A DNA stretch of 64,000 nt from Lunularia cruciata (GCA_948567375.1 OX419760.1:31744001-31808000), one strand, 5' to 3'. Shown: positions 48,747-60,859, counted from the stretch's first letter. Notes: a model not told the origin generated them from the letters alone. Translations and numbers: made by a program.

Positions 48747-49919
48747 TACAGAGAGTAGTACGTTCTCAGGCCTCCACCGTTTTATGGATCGAAACGTTCT
48801 CGAAGCAGCCAACCTGCATTAGATCGAAAACGATTAAAAAATAAAGTAAAAATATATATTCGGATGCATTCAAGTACCAAATTCATGAACGAGTCTAATC
48901 CTCTACTCCAAAATGTAGTCAGAATTGCCAGGATGCTGTCAAAAACTCACAGGCACTGTATCAAGCGGAGGCATCCTCCCACTTGAATGCATTCTCTCAA
49001 AAAAAAACTCAGGATATTGAGTTGGGTTCCTCTAGAATTCCTGAAAACTAGTGAGTTTGCGGTAAGATCAGGAGAGATTTACCCATTTCCGAGAAACTGC
49101 GATCAATCCCACAATCCCTTCAAGACTAAAACAGGGGGCGGGGGTTTGGGGTTCATAGACAAATTAAAGCAGATCCAGGGCTTCTAAGCAAATGCACCCT
49201 GATCTGAGCTTTTTCTTGGGTTCAGGAAATTCCGCCCCAGAATCAAGATACAATCACTTTCTTTGGGTAAACAAGCACAGAGACACGTTTAGGAACGCTT
49301 ACGCCTGCATAGAGAAAGTACACTACAACAGGAAATTGGAAAGTGTACAGACATGGTTACAAAGACGTGGATTTCGATGAATGTTCGAAGTCAGTCAGTT
49401 GCAGTCGACAGTAGAACGAACAGAACTGATTGTGCCAGTGGAGGTACGGTACCAAATATTTTCCAAACAGAGTCAATCAAGCAAGTAAGGACGACACACG
49501 ATGTCAGACTCACTCTTTTCGTACACTTGTGGAAAATAAATTCTCCAACTAACAATTAGGCCAAAATTTCGCTCATGAGACAGCAATCAATCAGCCAATT
49601 CTGTCTCAGTCAACACATCCCTCGAGTTCCCTCTCTACAGTTCTGGAGCAGCAGTCTGTTCTTCTCACTGGTGCGGTAGTAATCTGAGTTGAGCTCAAGC
49701 CTGGTAGAAACACCACCCACACCTCACGTGTTAGATTGATGAACGACGTGCCTTAACTCCTCTCTTTGCTGCAACAGTCAATGAACCTCTCCTCCCCACT
49801 ATATCCTCCACCTGCCTCTTTGGTCCGGGATACATCAATGGTATTCCCCTTTGCGCAGATTCCGTCGATTTGTCCTCCTCCTCCCCCTCGACCGACGACG
49901 ACGGTTTTTCTCCTTCTCG

Positions 49920-49952
<33 letters not shown>

Positions 49953-50350
49953 CTTTCGATGTTTGTGGCCTTTTTGATCCAACTCCTTCACGCTTCTTCT
50001 TGTTCTTGTCCTCCATGTACGGCTATCAGCAGGCCCACCCAGAACTCGGTCGTTTATCCATCCAACTTCCATTCTCACATGTCCTTATCCCCATGCAGAA
50101 TCACGTGTCGATCAAGGACACCTCCAATTTCGCGTCGTCGGGGAAAAACGTTGTCATGACGAGCGCGGCCTTCAAAACAGCGTCTCTGTCTAGAAGTACC
50201 GTATGCAGTTATAAGTTTTATACAGAAAATACAGTACCGCCATACCCTCAGTATATTAATACGGTAAATTTCGATTTCCGTAAGAGTTTTAAGTTAACAT
50301 ACTACTGCCAAAGAAAGACCCACTTAAATTGATCAACTTATTAATTCATT
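48747..50350 (-). promoter_or_regulatory. Upstream region of the EF-hand gene with (CT)n tract
   Basis: It contains a GC-rich stretch and a (TC)n tract at 49920-49950 (GA repeats on the gene's strand), as often seen in plant 5' leaders. A 188-codon plus frame at 49766-50332 spans the tract but is Pro/Ser-biased because of the repeat, and I do not call it a gene. Transcription start is not determinable. Confidence 0.35.
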
Positions 50351-52560
50351 GAATATTTAGTGAAAAGCAAGAAGAGATTGAATATAAGCTGTCAAGTTCA
50401 TTCCCCTTTCCATTTATTTTGTTTTTACGATCAAATCATAATTAAATTATCCATGGCTAAACTCGCGTTTATGTTCCAAATACATACATAAGATATATTT
50501 TTTCTAGAATGAGTGAAAGAGGTCCATTCTCTCTTTTAATCTTCTGATGGATAACTAAAAGTTAATGTATTATTGTAAAGATCGATGTAAAAGTTAGGTT
50601 ACAAGTCTGTGCTGAAAACACAAAGATTATTTTTGTTCAGTTATCTCTCATAAGATCCAACAGACTCGGCAACATGAGACTCTGCTCTTTATTAAACTGC
50701 ACTCATAGGCTGTAGTTGAAAGTTAGGTATAAAGCAATCTAATCACTCATCCTATGATTCTCATAACTGATTGATTAATCTCCAACTCTCGTTTTTGAAA
50801 TTTTTAGTTTATAAATTTTATTAGTTAATTAATCATTATCTTCGAAAATAGTTAACACATATGTAATCAAACTTCGAACGAATCTTTATGCTACCATAAT
50901 TTAAGGAATATAACATCAATTCAAGCTATAATATTCTTTGGAATTGAACCCAATTATAAGTGGACAGGAATCAGTTCCCTTGACTGAGGCATATCTCTAT
51001 CTTTCACCTTTTTCGTAGTAGTCCGGTTAATCCTTCCGAAGATCGACAAACTCACAATAAGAGAATTAAAACCCAGTAGTTTAGAGTCTATTAAAAGCAC
51101 AAATGAACTAGGCACTAGATTGTATAAATTAAACAACAACGTCCACTATGAGGGTAACTTAAAGAATTTGAGTGCAAAATTAATGCGATAGAAAGAATAT
51201 CAGACAAATGATTACCATGGTGTAGTTGCTTTCGTTTGTACAGTGAAGAAATGCGTACAGGTGTTATCGAATACGTACGTCGACACTACTCTACAGTCAC
51301 CACCTGCCACAGTTACGAGGACCATTTGCCCTCGACACGACCAGTGCTGTCGCTTCTTGGGCCGCGTTGTTGTCCTAGGCAACGGGACTACTGCGCAGGC
51401 TGGGACTGTAGGTCCTGTCCCCACACTGTACAAGAGATGTCTTGCTAATGTAGTCTCCTCTATGGTGTTGATATTCTCGAAAAACCCATATCATTGTGCT
51501 CCACGTGCCAACCCCTCGCCGGACTATGTCACATGATCTTGAAAACGCTATTTGTGAATCCAATATTGGTGTCACACGTGACTTTGGCTGATGACTAGCG
51601 ACACTGTAAGACAAGAAGCTCATACTACCTTGTACTGTCCCCACGTCATGGCAAATTGGGAAACCACGTTGTGGTAATCTGGTAGGGTCCTGTAGGTCTT
51701 GGGGGATGCTGACCGCCCTTGAACCAGACTGAAGAGTGAGTTAGGCCAAGTATATACTGTATCCTAGTACTGTATTGTATTGTGTCGCAACTTCCGTGTT
51801 AGCTTTCTCGTTGGATATTTTCGACTGTCCGACACCTTTTCCTGCGATATCTTTTCCTCCCAATAATAATGTTAAATAATGTGCTATTTTTGTCAGTTTG
51901 ACTAGACAGGATAGAATGATTATCCGTGTGATGATTGCAGACTAGTCCTTTTACCCTTTTGGAGAATTAAAACCTTTGATTCTTTGCATGTTTGGTCTTC
52001 AATGTATATTACAAATGACGGTAATTGTGTTTTAAATATTTGTCGTCTTTATGGGATTTTTGGCAAAGTTTGCCAAAAATCCCAACTTGCTAGCTCTAAG
52101 GGTTTTATCCAATAAACATAACCAATGATGCCCTTAAGATTGATGATAACTTAATCCACACTAGGAAAATTACCATGAAGACTCCCTTCTAAACACCAGT
52201 AAGTTCCTTCTAGATACCTATAAGTTTGCAGTCCTTCCCTGCCATGAGAGGAAAATAAATGCAACGTAAAAGAGGAGCTGAGAAATACAATAAAAAGATA
52301 ATAGAGGGATTAATAAAAGAAAGAATTATTATAATAGAGATATAGTTAAGGTGGATAAATTCTTATGCAAGCCTGGCGCAAACTAGTTAAGTTGTTTTCA
52401 TACTAGTGGGTAGCATCTCATACACTCAATGTATGGGCTAGCATGTCTTGGGAATTTTGGAGATCCATCCAAAAAAGTCGGATGGAATATTACTCTTTTT
52501 ATCATACTATATATTCGATGCAACATTTAGACCTATATTACAATCAAAGGTATGTATATC
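50351..52560. other. Unassigned spacer
   Basis: AT-rich with a more balanced block at 51.2-51.75 kb in which frames are open on both strands, but none shows a domain. A perfect hairpin lies at 52053-52083. Confidence 0.4.
52053..52083. repeat. Perfect 15-bp hairpin, 1-nt centre
   Basis: GGGATTTTTGGCAAA (52053-52067) is exactly inverted at 52069-52083. This nearly continuous palindrome could be a cruciform or the collapsed ends of a transposon. Confidence 0.92.
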
Positions 52561-52561
52561 T

Positions 52562-52775
52562 TATGATTAATCTAGTTATGAAGTCATGTTGATTTATAAA
52601 TATCAAATTGTGTTTCATCTAGTATATATTGTGTGATTAATCTGGTTATGTAGTTATATCAATCTATGAATATAAAAGTGTACTTAATCCAGAATATTTT
52701 GTGTGATTAATCCATTTTATAAGATATATCAATATATAACATATAATATCTCAAAGGTATGTTTGATCTAGTGTA
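52562..52775. repeat. About 72-bp tandem repeat, three degenerate units
   Basis: GATTAATC-(A/G)GTTATG-type blocks, followed by ATATC-AT-TATAAATAT and GT-T-ATC-AGTATA, start at 52564, 52636 and 52706. Confidence 0.75.
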
Positions 52776-52780
52776 GATTT

Positions 52781-52788
52781 TCTTATTA

Positions 52789-52820
<32 letters not shown>
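52781..52820. repeat. (ATT)n microsatellite
   Basis: About 13 ATT units with one interruption, next to the proposed end of the copia 3' LTR. Confidence 0.93.
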
Positions 52821-52826
52821 GAATGG

Positions 52827-53161
52827 TGTAATAAGTAGATGAGATAGCTATCGAAAGGATATTAGTTGATTTCACTCAAGATTTCCCTCAGTCCTATTTA
52901 TTTATCATCCTTTATCTAAAAATAATAATGGGATATTATTGAAAGGTCCAAATCAAGAATACACAAGTTAGACACAAGTAAATCCGTGGTTCACCTATAT
53001 AAGTATCCGTCCATGGGAACACATAAAAGGCATTTTTGATCATTTGAGTAATGTGTCACAAAGAGCTTCTACTAGCTCGCACATATAGTAGTCCAACCCT
53101 AGACTAACTGATCACAATCAGACTAACTCGAGTTACTCAAGACCTGAGTTAACTCCTAACA
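52827..53161 (-). repeat. 3' LTR of the copia element (right border approximate)
   Basis: It starts TGTTAGGAGT directly after a polypurine tract. On the minus strand a TATA-like CTTATATAGG occurs inside. The far border is placed at the TGT/ACA-type match near 52827 and is uncertain. Confidence 0.5.
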
Positions 53162-53336
53162 ATCTTCCCCTTGACTCATGTCTTGTGGTCCTTACCTCTA
53201 TAACCTATATGATTAATCTAGGGGAAGTCCTAGAAGGAAGCCTAACATGGGTCCCTCTATCAACTAGTGTTAACTAGAACTATGTCGTAGCATAAACAAG
53301 ATAGAGTAAAAATTATATATATAGATGACACAATTG

Positions 53337-54351
53337 CTAGTCTACTCTACTTGTGCCCATATGTAACACCTGCAGTTTGACACAATGTCTCAAAAAACTT
53401 TCTAGAGAAATCGCTTTCATAAAAGCATCAACAGGGTTGAGTTTACCGTCAATCTTGACAAGCTCAATCATTTTATCAAACACAACCTGTCTGAAAAAAT
53501 GATACCTAATGTTGATATGTTTCACTCTACTATCCATTACCTGATTCATAGCTAGATATAAAGGACTTTGGCTATCACAATGAACATCACAATGCCATGA
53601 GTCAATCCCATCTTTGTGATAAGCCTATCCAACCAGATTGCTTCCTTTGCTGCTTCTATTGTTGCTACATACTCGACTTCTGTAATAGACTAAGCTACAC
53701 ACTTTTGCAATGTAGATCTCCAACTTATGCATCCACCTCCAAGTGTTTACCCAATCGTAGATTTCCTCCCATCCAAATCTTGTCCATAGTCAACATCTAC
53801 ATAGCCAATAAGTGATGCATTGTAAGATTTAGCATCAAACACAAGGCCAAAATCCAATGTACACTTGAGATATTTGAGGATCCACTTCACAACTTCCCAA
53901 TATATCCTCCCTAGATTTGACATGTATTTGCTAGTCTTGCCCATAGCTAGAGCAATGTCATGCCTAGTGCAAATCATCAAAAACATGAGACTTCCCATTG
54001 CCTTGTCTTAGGGGATCTTGGACATCAAACCTTTCTCCACGACATCTATTAGAGAAAGAGTTGATGAAAGCTTGAAGTGAGTACTAAAGGAGTACTCACA
54101 AACTTGCAATTCTCCATGTTAAACCTTGCAAGTACCTTTCTAGCATACTTCCCTTGAGTTAACCATAACTTCCTATCCCCCAAGTTTCTTTGGATCTCCA
54201 TCCCCAAAATCCTCCCTATTGTACCAAGATCTTTCAACTCGGAACTCAAGAGAGCTTTGAGCTTATCAATATCAGATCTGTTCATTGCTGCAATAAGCAT
54301 GTCGTCCATATAGAGTACCAAAATAATGAAGCCAAAGACTTCATTACTCAC
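53337..54351 (-). pseudogene. Copia RT and RNase H remnant
   Basis: Three minus-strand frames (54351-54049, 53998-53747, 53549-53337) cover the C-terminal half of a copia polyprotein in the right order. The catalytic YMDD is preserved (YVDD is usual in copia). The RNase H line GYVDVDYGQDLDGRKST keeps its Asp residues. Stops and frameshifts separate the pieces, so no active enzyme is expected. Confidence 0.85.
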
Positions 54352-54356
54352 CTTTT

Positions 54357-54783
54357 TGTAACAATATGGAGTTTACCGACAAAGTTAGTAGGGCTAACGA
54401 AGTAGCAAACAAGACAAATTAGCCTAGAATATTCCAGAAATATCTAGGAAGCTTCTTGGGAAGCTTCCCGGCTAGTTTAGCTTGCACCTCAAGTAAGTAG
54501 CTTCTAGAAGGAAGCTTCCATAAAGCTTCCAACTAGCTTAGCTTGCATGCCAAGTAGGCAGCTTTTAGAAGGAAGCTTCTTGAGAAACTTCCTGGTTAAC
54601 TTGGCTTGCACTCTAAGAAAGCGGCTTGAGGAAACTTCTTGAGAAGCTTCTCAAGTGCCTTGTATACTACTTATAAATACCAAAGCCAAAGTTTATGCTA
54701 GACATTTGGATTGTTCATTCATTCCAGCATCCCAATGTGAGCTTCCATTCTCCTATTTCTCTCCTTGGTCTTGGTCTTTTACA
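54357..54783 (+). repeat. 5' LTR of gypsy element 2
   Basis: TGTAACAATATGGAG ... TTTTACA, 427 bp. It contains three imperfect ~62-bp units, each with AAGCTTCTTG/AAGCTTCC and CTAGCTTAGCTTGCA...AAGTAGGCAGCTT. TATAAATACC near 54671 is the likely TATA region. Confidence 0.9.
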
Positions 54784-54784
54784 T

Positions 54785-54796
54785 TGGTATCAGAGC
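54785..54796 (+). promoter_or_regulatory. Primer-binding site, tRNA-iMet
   Basis: TGGTATCAGAGC, the exact complement of the 3' end of plant initiator tRNA-Met, one base after the LTR. Confidence 0.93.
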
Positions 54797-54899
54797 AAGA
54801 ATGGGATGGATGGAATTTATGGACCACCAAATCCACTTCCACCAAACCATTGGGATTTTCATATTGAGATATTACCCAAGCATCATTTCACACAATTCA

Positions 54900-56648
54900 T
54901 CATCTCGCGCTTTGGGCAAGATTTTTTACATATGATCATCTTGTTTGAGGAACCCTTGATACTTCCGATTGTAACTTATGGAGAATGGTGGACGTGCTAC
55001 ATCTATGTGTTAATCAATTAGATAAATTGGGAGTAGTGGGATAGAGTAGTAGCTATGGCGGCAATACCAAATGTTGTCCTTGCAATGCAGCAACAAATCA
55101 AGTAGCTTACTTGATCGTTGGATGAATGAGACGAGCAATGACAAGAATATATAGAGAGAAAACTAGTTTGAGATGGAGAAGATTGCATTTGATTTCCAAA
55201 AACCAAGGTGTGGAGGCAAGAATCTTTTGGGCATAGTGGAGAATTTTGTGTTTGATTGCAAACGTTACTTTGAAACCACCAATCTTCAAGATGAACAGAA
55301 ACAGATTCTCTTGGCTTCTAGCCAATTGGATGGTGGGTAAAACTTTGTTGGCGATTCCAAGTGGAGCAAGTTAAATGATAGATTGTTGCACCAATTTTGA
55401 CATGGGCAAAATTCAAGGATGCAATACTTGGTCAATTTCAAATGATAAATGCCACCTAAGCCACACAAGATAAATTGGTGGAGTTGAAGTAGATTGGCTC
55501 AGTAAGGAGCTATATCACACAATTTCAGAACATCATCATGCAAATTCTAGATATACAAGAAGGTGAAGTTTTGGATCAATTTGTATGGGGATTGAATTCA
55601 CAAACCAAATTGGAAGTGACCATGCGGGAACACAAAATGTAGAAGAATCCATACAATTGGCTGAGCACTTTGATTCCTTGGTTGCGACAACTTGGTCTTG
55701 ACCTCGACCTACACAAAGCTTACCATTACACTATGCACGGGTGAAAGAACCAACACCAATAGAGATTGATGCTATCCAACAAAGACCGCTTGGTACAATG
55801 GATAGAGAAAGATTATGACAAAATGGAGGTTGTTTTTATTGTCGCCAAGTTGGACATTGCATTGTTGAATGTCCACTTAGGAATGTGTGACCTCGACAAG
55901 TTGCCCAAATGGAGTTTATGGAACATAGTGATCAGGGAAATGAGGAATACCAATAGGAGATTTCAAGCTGCCTATTGTGAGCTTGATTAGTTCTTATGGG
56001 ATTGAAGGCTCAACCTATGCAAGTTTGCTTCACTTGCAAGGTACGATATCTAATCGGGGTTGTAGGATTTTGGTTAATTTTAGAAGTTTAGAGAATTGCT
56101 TGTCTATGCAAGTAGCTAAGGAATTGGGTATTCCTATCAAGCTAGTGATTGGAAGTAGATTGATGATGGCGGATGGTAGAAAGGGGTCTATATTCCGTAC
56201 CTCACATCTTGTTACTTTTAAGATTGGGAAGGAGTATTTGGAGTGTATGAGGTTTGTAGTGGCACCTCTACACTATGATGTCATTCTAGGACTACCTTGG
56301 CTTGAACATCATAAGGCCCAATTTGATGGGAACCGACAACAAACTCAAGTACAACACCAAGGTAAGAATTTCCGATTAGGTTGTCTAGCACCTCTAAGTA
56401 AGACACCTAAGCATAGTCAGTCCCAAGATAGGAAGTTTGTTGTGAAGGTATCCATAAAGCATGCATTGAAGAGAGAGGAGCCCCAAGATGTGAAGTTTGC
56501 CAGGAAGGCAAACATGGAGCAAGCTTTGAAGAGAAATGAGTCCCTAGATGGGAAGTTTGTTAGTGAAGCAGCCATAGAGCAAGCTTTGGAGGAAGATAAG
56601 TCTATTTTTTTTGGTGTAGATCAAACCAATTGCACAAGGACAATCTGA
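54900..56648 (+). pseudogene. Gypsy element 2 gag and protease region
   Basis: The gag part has stops and frameshifts. The zinc knuckle at 55831-55872 reads C-FY-C-RQVG-H-CIVE-C, an intact C-x2-C-x4-H-x4-C. The protease frame is open from 55977 to 56648. Its expected active site (DSG/DTG) reads LVNFRS, so catalytic Asp and Gly are lost, but the flap-side DVILGLPWLEHHKAQFD block is well kept. Element 1 shows VDSRS at the same place. The 56440-56600 part has three imperfect KFV-K-xxxEQALKR-type repeats. Confidence 0.8.
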
Positions 56649-56673
56649 GGAGAGCCAAGAGCCTCATCAAGCA

Positions 56674-58998
56674 ATGGTTGATCAAATAGTTCAGGAGTTT
56701 GTGGACGTGTTTTTGGATGATCTACCAAAGGGATTACCCTTCGATCATGGTATGCCCTTCAAGATTGAGCTATTGCTAAGGAGTACTCCAATGAGTAGAC
56801 CAATCTATTGGCTCTCACCAAAGGAGTTGGAAGAGTTGCAAACAACACTTATAGAGTTGTTGGAGAAGGACTTCATATGACATAGTACCTCTCCTTGGGG
56901 AGCACCAGTACTATTTGTTCCAAAGAAGGATGGAGGACTTCATTTCTGTATTGATTATTGTGGGCTCAATAAGCAAACAATGAAGAATGCATATTCCTTG
57001 CCTTGGATTGATGACTTGCTTGATCAATTGAGTGAAGCACGATACTTTTCCAAGTTGGATCTTTGGAGTGGCTATTGGCAAATCCCCATTGACAAGGAGC
57101 ATGTGCAAAAGATGACCTTTCGCACAAGGTGTGGGCATTTTGAGTGGAGAGTTCTACCTTTTGGGCTCACTAATGTTCCAATAGTCATCATGGATCAGAT
57201 GCATCGGGTGTTGGATGGACTATTGGATTGGTATATGGTGGTGTTCTTGGATGATATCTTAATCTATAGCAAGATAGAGGTAAAACACATGAAGCACATA
57301 CAAGAAGTCTTAAGACAACTACAACAATGGAAATTTTACTACAAGAAGTCAAAGTGTGGCTTTTAGCAAAAGGAAGTTACCTTCTTGGGGCACAAGATCT
57401 CATCGGAGAGGATCAAGATGGAAGAGGAGAAAATCAAGGCCATTACTTATTGGCCTACTCCAAATGATGCTACAGAACTATGAGCATTTAATGGACTGGC
57501 CAGTTTTTACCAACAATTCATCCATTATTATGCTCATGTGGCTGCACCATTGACTGACCTCTTGGGGAAGGACTTGAGCTTCTAGTAGACCACCAAACAC
57601 AAAGAAGCATTCCAAAAGTTGAAACATATGGTGTCTTCAAGGCCCATTCTTCAACTATATGATCCTCCACTACCTTGTGTGGTTGATTTTGATGCTTCTA
57701 ACTTTGCAATTGGAGCCATGTTGCAATAGGAATTCCCAGATGGACTACATCCCATTGTCTTTGTATCTCACCAACTCAATACGGCTGAAAGAAACTACTC
57801 TACTCAAGATCAAGAACAACTTGCAATGGTATATGCCACCAAGGTATGGAGGCATTACCTCTTGAAGAAACAAGTGATCATGCAAACTAATCACAAACCA
57901 TTGTTGTAGACCTTATACTTGGAACACATGAAGAGTCAACATCATCGATGGGAGGAACAACAATAATTGTTTGACATCAAACTTGAGTACAAACCACGTC
58001 AATTCCACATCATCCCTGATGCTTTATCAGAATGACATGATTTGAAGTCTCTTCCTCTCACCACAATGGCAATTACAACAATGTCAATTGACTCCAAGGT
58101 CCAAAATGAGTTTCAATTAGCTCTACAACAAGATCCTTTCTTCCAAATGGTACATGGTTGCCTTACATCATGTGACAAGGAATACAACACCTTCTCTATC
58201 AAGGAGGGCCTTCTATTCCATGAGGACCAGATGTATATTCCAACCAAAGGTGGTCTTTGACTTGAGTGCCTTCAAGAAGCCCATGATTTACCTATAGTTG
58301 GTCACATAGGTGTGGATAAGACCTTGGGTACCCTCCAACGCCGATGGTGGCCCAACATGACGTGAGATGACCAAGAATTTGTCCGATCGTGTGAGAGCTG
58401 CCAACACAACAAGGCCAGCAGCCAGAAGCTGAGTGTACTCCTTCAACCATTGGCCATTCCATCCGCTCAATGGGAGCATGTGAGCTTGGATCTCATCACA
58501 TCCTTGCCCAAGACAAAGCAAGGACACACAACAATTATGGTGTTTGTAGATAACCTTAGTAAGCAAATCCACTTGGCACCAACTTGTGATACCGTGGATG
58601 CTCCAACCTTAGCACAAATCTACTTCGACAATGTCTTCAAGCATCATGAGATGCCACATGTACTCATCTCTGATTGCAATCCTCGATTTCTCAAGAATTT
58701 TTGGCAAGCACTCTTCCAAATACTCTGCACCAAGCTTGCTTTGTCCATAGCCTATCATCTTCAAACTGATGGAAAAATTGAACATGCAAATTGTACATTG
58801 AAAGATATGATGTGTGCCTTCATCAATGTCCACCATACCAATTGGGATGAATGTCTTGCAACTACAAAATTTGCCTACAACAATTCCAAACAAGCAAGCA
58901 CCGGCCTTTCTTTCTCAATTTTGGCCAAGATCCGCTTGTTCCAGATTCTCTACTTGCTCTCCCTCCATCTTAGGTTCCTCATACTTCAACATTCTTGA
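56674..58998 (+). pseudogene. Gypsy element 2 RT, RNase H and integrase, one frame with about ten stops
   Basis: From 56674 to about 58900 a single reading frame encodes RT (LHFCIDYCGLNKQTMKNAYS, then FLDDILIYS at about 57240-57270), RNase H (CVVDFDASNFAIGAML) and integrase (H...H...C-x2-C near 58290-58400, then LDLITSLPKTKQGH, SDCNPRF, TDGKIEHAN). It is broken only by nonsense codons, near 56878, 57364, 57481, 57583, 57727, 57907, 57965, 58034, 58258 and 58363. Where the expected residue is clear, these derive from CAG, CAA, CGA or TGG. One frameshift follows near 58905, after which FEVGDKVML and LTPNWIGPFDVTQIV continue to 59300. Confidence 0.9.
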
Positions 58999-59314
58999 CC
59001 ATTATATCCCAATCTCTCCAACAAGCCAAACCTCAACTCCTTGTTGCTCAGAATTGTCAAAAACAATATGTGGACCTCCATCATCATGATCTCACCTTTG
59101 AAGTTGGTGATAAAGTCATGTTATCCTCTTGTAACCTCCCTCTCCCTCTTGATACCCAAGTTTGTAAACTTACCCCTAATTGGATAGGACCCTTTGATGT
59201 CACCCAAATTGTCTCTCTTGTTGCTTATCGACTTGCCTTGCCTTCTCATATGCATATCCATCTTTCATCCTATCTATCCTATCTTTCATGTTTCCAAGTT
59301 GAAACCCTTTGTTC

Positions 59315-59991
59315 TGTAACACCCATTTGTGCATGTGTGTGGTATTGTGATATTTAACTTGGTATTACAAGTACTTAAGAGATATTATTTATATAGAGAT
59401 AAAGGATGGTTCTATATTAGTCATGGTTAGCTAAAGTTAGTCATAGCTAAGATAGATGGGACCTTACTTTAGAGGAAGTAGAAAAGATGAGCACCACTAT
59501 TTTGGATTTTAGTGTGTTGACTTGGTATTATTCCTAGGTGTTTGGCTTTGGGGAAAGAGTTGAGAACTCTTGGGCTTGCAAGCCTTTTTGTTTTGGATTC
59601 TTCTTTAGTCCAAGGTTAGCCCATGTGAAGGAATCCTTGCTTTAGTGGTTGGGTCAAGATAAGGGGAATATGCCCATGTGAATGGATATTCCTTTCTACT
59701 TTTTGACTTTACTTGACTTTTAGTCTAGTAACTTGAGTTACTACGGTAATTAGTAACTTTGGTACGTAACTATTTCACAAGTATATAAACAAGGGGTGAG
59801 GAGGTACTCATCATCCTTTCATTTGCAACTATCTCTCTCTCATTGAGTTCTCTAGTGAGCAATGTCTTGAGTCTTGGAGTGTTAGCCTTGGAGGAGTATG
59901 ATGGAGTTGGGGTTCCTTGCCTTCTTAGTCCATGGTGCGCTACCATAATAGCCATCAGAGGTTCATCCTGAGTGAGAGACAGGCCGGCTCA
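59315..59991 (+). repeat. 5' LTR of gypsy element 3
   Basis: Begins TGTAACACCCATTTGTG. TATATAAA at 59783-59790 is a likely promoter TATA box. The end is placed at the CA just before the primer site (59991 or 59993). The pentamer before it, TGTTC (59310-59314), should reappear after the 3' LTR. Confidence 0.8.
59783..59790 (+). promoter_or_regulatory. TATA box of gypsy element 3 LTR
   Basis: TATATAAA, about 200 bp before the LTR end, with CT-rich sequence downstream. Position and sequence fit the U3/R boundary of a plant LTR. Confidence 0.6.
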
Positions 59992-59997
59992 CATCTT

Positions 59998-60015
59998 TGG
60001 TTCCGTTGCCGGGAC
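59998..60015 (+). promoter_or_regulatory. Primer-binding site, tRNA-Asp-like
   Basis: TGGTTCCGTTGCCGGGAC agrees with the complement of the plant tRNA-Asp 3' end (TGGCGCCGTTGCCGGGG) at 14 of the first 17 positions. Confidence 0.7.
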
Positions 60016-60034
60016 CTCTCTAGAAGGCAAGATA

Positions 60035-60205
60035 ATGTTCCGCATCCAATTCTACATTAGGCAGAAGGAGGCTATGAGAGCTCACTTGGAGAGAACATTA
60101 GGAGAGGAGAGAGCTGAACTTATGTTAGAGAACCAAGATCCATTTGTATACCCTGTAGTTCATTATGATGTCTTTGAGGTGATTTTGTACATCTTGTACA
60201 CATGA
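60035..60205 (+). CDS. Small leader ORF, copy 1 of a duplicated module
   Basis: A 56-codon ATG frame, MFRIQFYI...AMRAHLERTLG...LENQDPFVYPVVHYD...LYILYT. It has no known domain. A related frame lies at 61330-61494 and shares about 19 of 42 aligned residues (MR-L--TLG, PFV-P-V-Y, YILY). It sits right after the primer-binding site, before gag. The match between two separate frames argues that the reading frame has been under selection or was duplicated while coding. Confidence 0.45.
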   Translation: MFRIQFYIRQKEAMRAHLERTLGEERAELMLENQDPFVYPVVHYDVFEVILYILYT

Positions 60206-60859
60206 GAGGAATTGGAGAGATTGTGTGAGGTGGATTGCAGATTTTGGGGATTAAGGTGATTTTGGGCAAAATCTCAAGTTTGAGATCTGGACTTGAGATT
60301 TATATACATGATAGCTTGGGTTATCTTTCAATTAGCACACTTGAAATTATTGAGAGAGCTTCTATGCGCACTGGGCTAGAATTTTTGAAAGTTGATAGGG
60401 TAAAGTGCTCCCGCAACTGCATGCTCTCTGGAAAATTGTACAGAGTCTGTCATTTCTTCAATTTTCAGTGAATTGTCCTGAAAATTTCCATGAAAATTCA
60501 GTGCATTGTATCCTACCTGCTGCCACAAAAATTAGAGAGAGATCGTTTTTGCGCAGGGCGTTATGAGTTTTTGAAGTGAGGGGGGTGGTTTTCAGACCAA
60601 ATCTGAAATATGGGTGCTGAATAGAAAGGTGTCTAGGCCAAATGGCTCGATGAAAAGATCTGAAATTTTGCAGGGAGGGACGCCCTAGAGTTTTGATCAA
60701 GTGTGGAAAATTTCAGAGGACTGTGACATATTGGTTGGGAGATTTGAGTGACATTGTGAGGAAGGGTCAATTCTGCAGAGTGGAGATCTCATGCATGAGA
60801 AGTTTGAGATCAACAAAAAACATGTTTGAGTGTTTAGATTCATCTTGGGGAACATGGAG

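Larger units (their letters stand above)
52827..54356 (-). mobile_element. Ty1/copia element, 3' half, interrupted by gypsy element 2
   Basis: Read minus: RT with VLYMDDMLIA (54310-54330), then LTQGKYARKVL, MFLMICTRHDIALAM, the RNase H block YVDVDYGQDLDGRKS and the terminal HINIRYHF / ELVKIDGKLNPVDAFMKA block (to 53337). A polypurine tract AAGGGGAAGAT then abuts TGTTAGGAGTTAACTC, the 3' LTR start (53161 downward). The LTR end at about 52827 (TGTAAT on plus) is a guess. The 5' half is absent at 54357, where gypsy element 2 begins within the RT frame. Frame breaks show decay. Confidence 0.85.
54357..59314 (+). mobile_element. Ty3/gypsy element 2 inserted in the copia element
   Basis: 5' LTR 54357-54783, exact tRNA-iMet primer-binding site 54785-54796, degenerate gag with an intact zinc knuckle, protease, RT, RNase H and integrase. 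The same family as element 1 but better preserved. It stops abruptly after the KLKPF block at 59314, where a different LTR begins. The chromodomain-like end and 3' LTR seen in element 1 are missing and should lie beyond the window. Order and the FLDD RT motif match Ty3/gypsy elements of the pol order PR-RT-RH-INT. Confidence 0.92.

Noticed and set aside
48747-48812. Longer N-terminus for the EF-hand protein
   Set aside because: The extension starts at TTG. The internal ATG gives the expected myristoylation motif and family length.
49766-50332. 188-codon Pro/Ser-rich frame on the plus strand
   Set aside because: It runs through a (TC)n tract and the probable 5' region of the EF-hand gene, and has no domain. 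The opposite strand is open too, as expected for a repeat.
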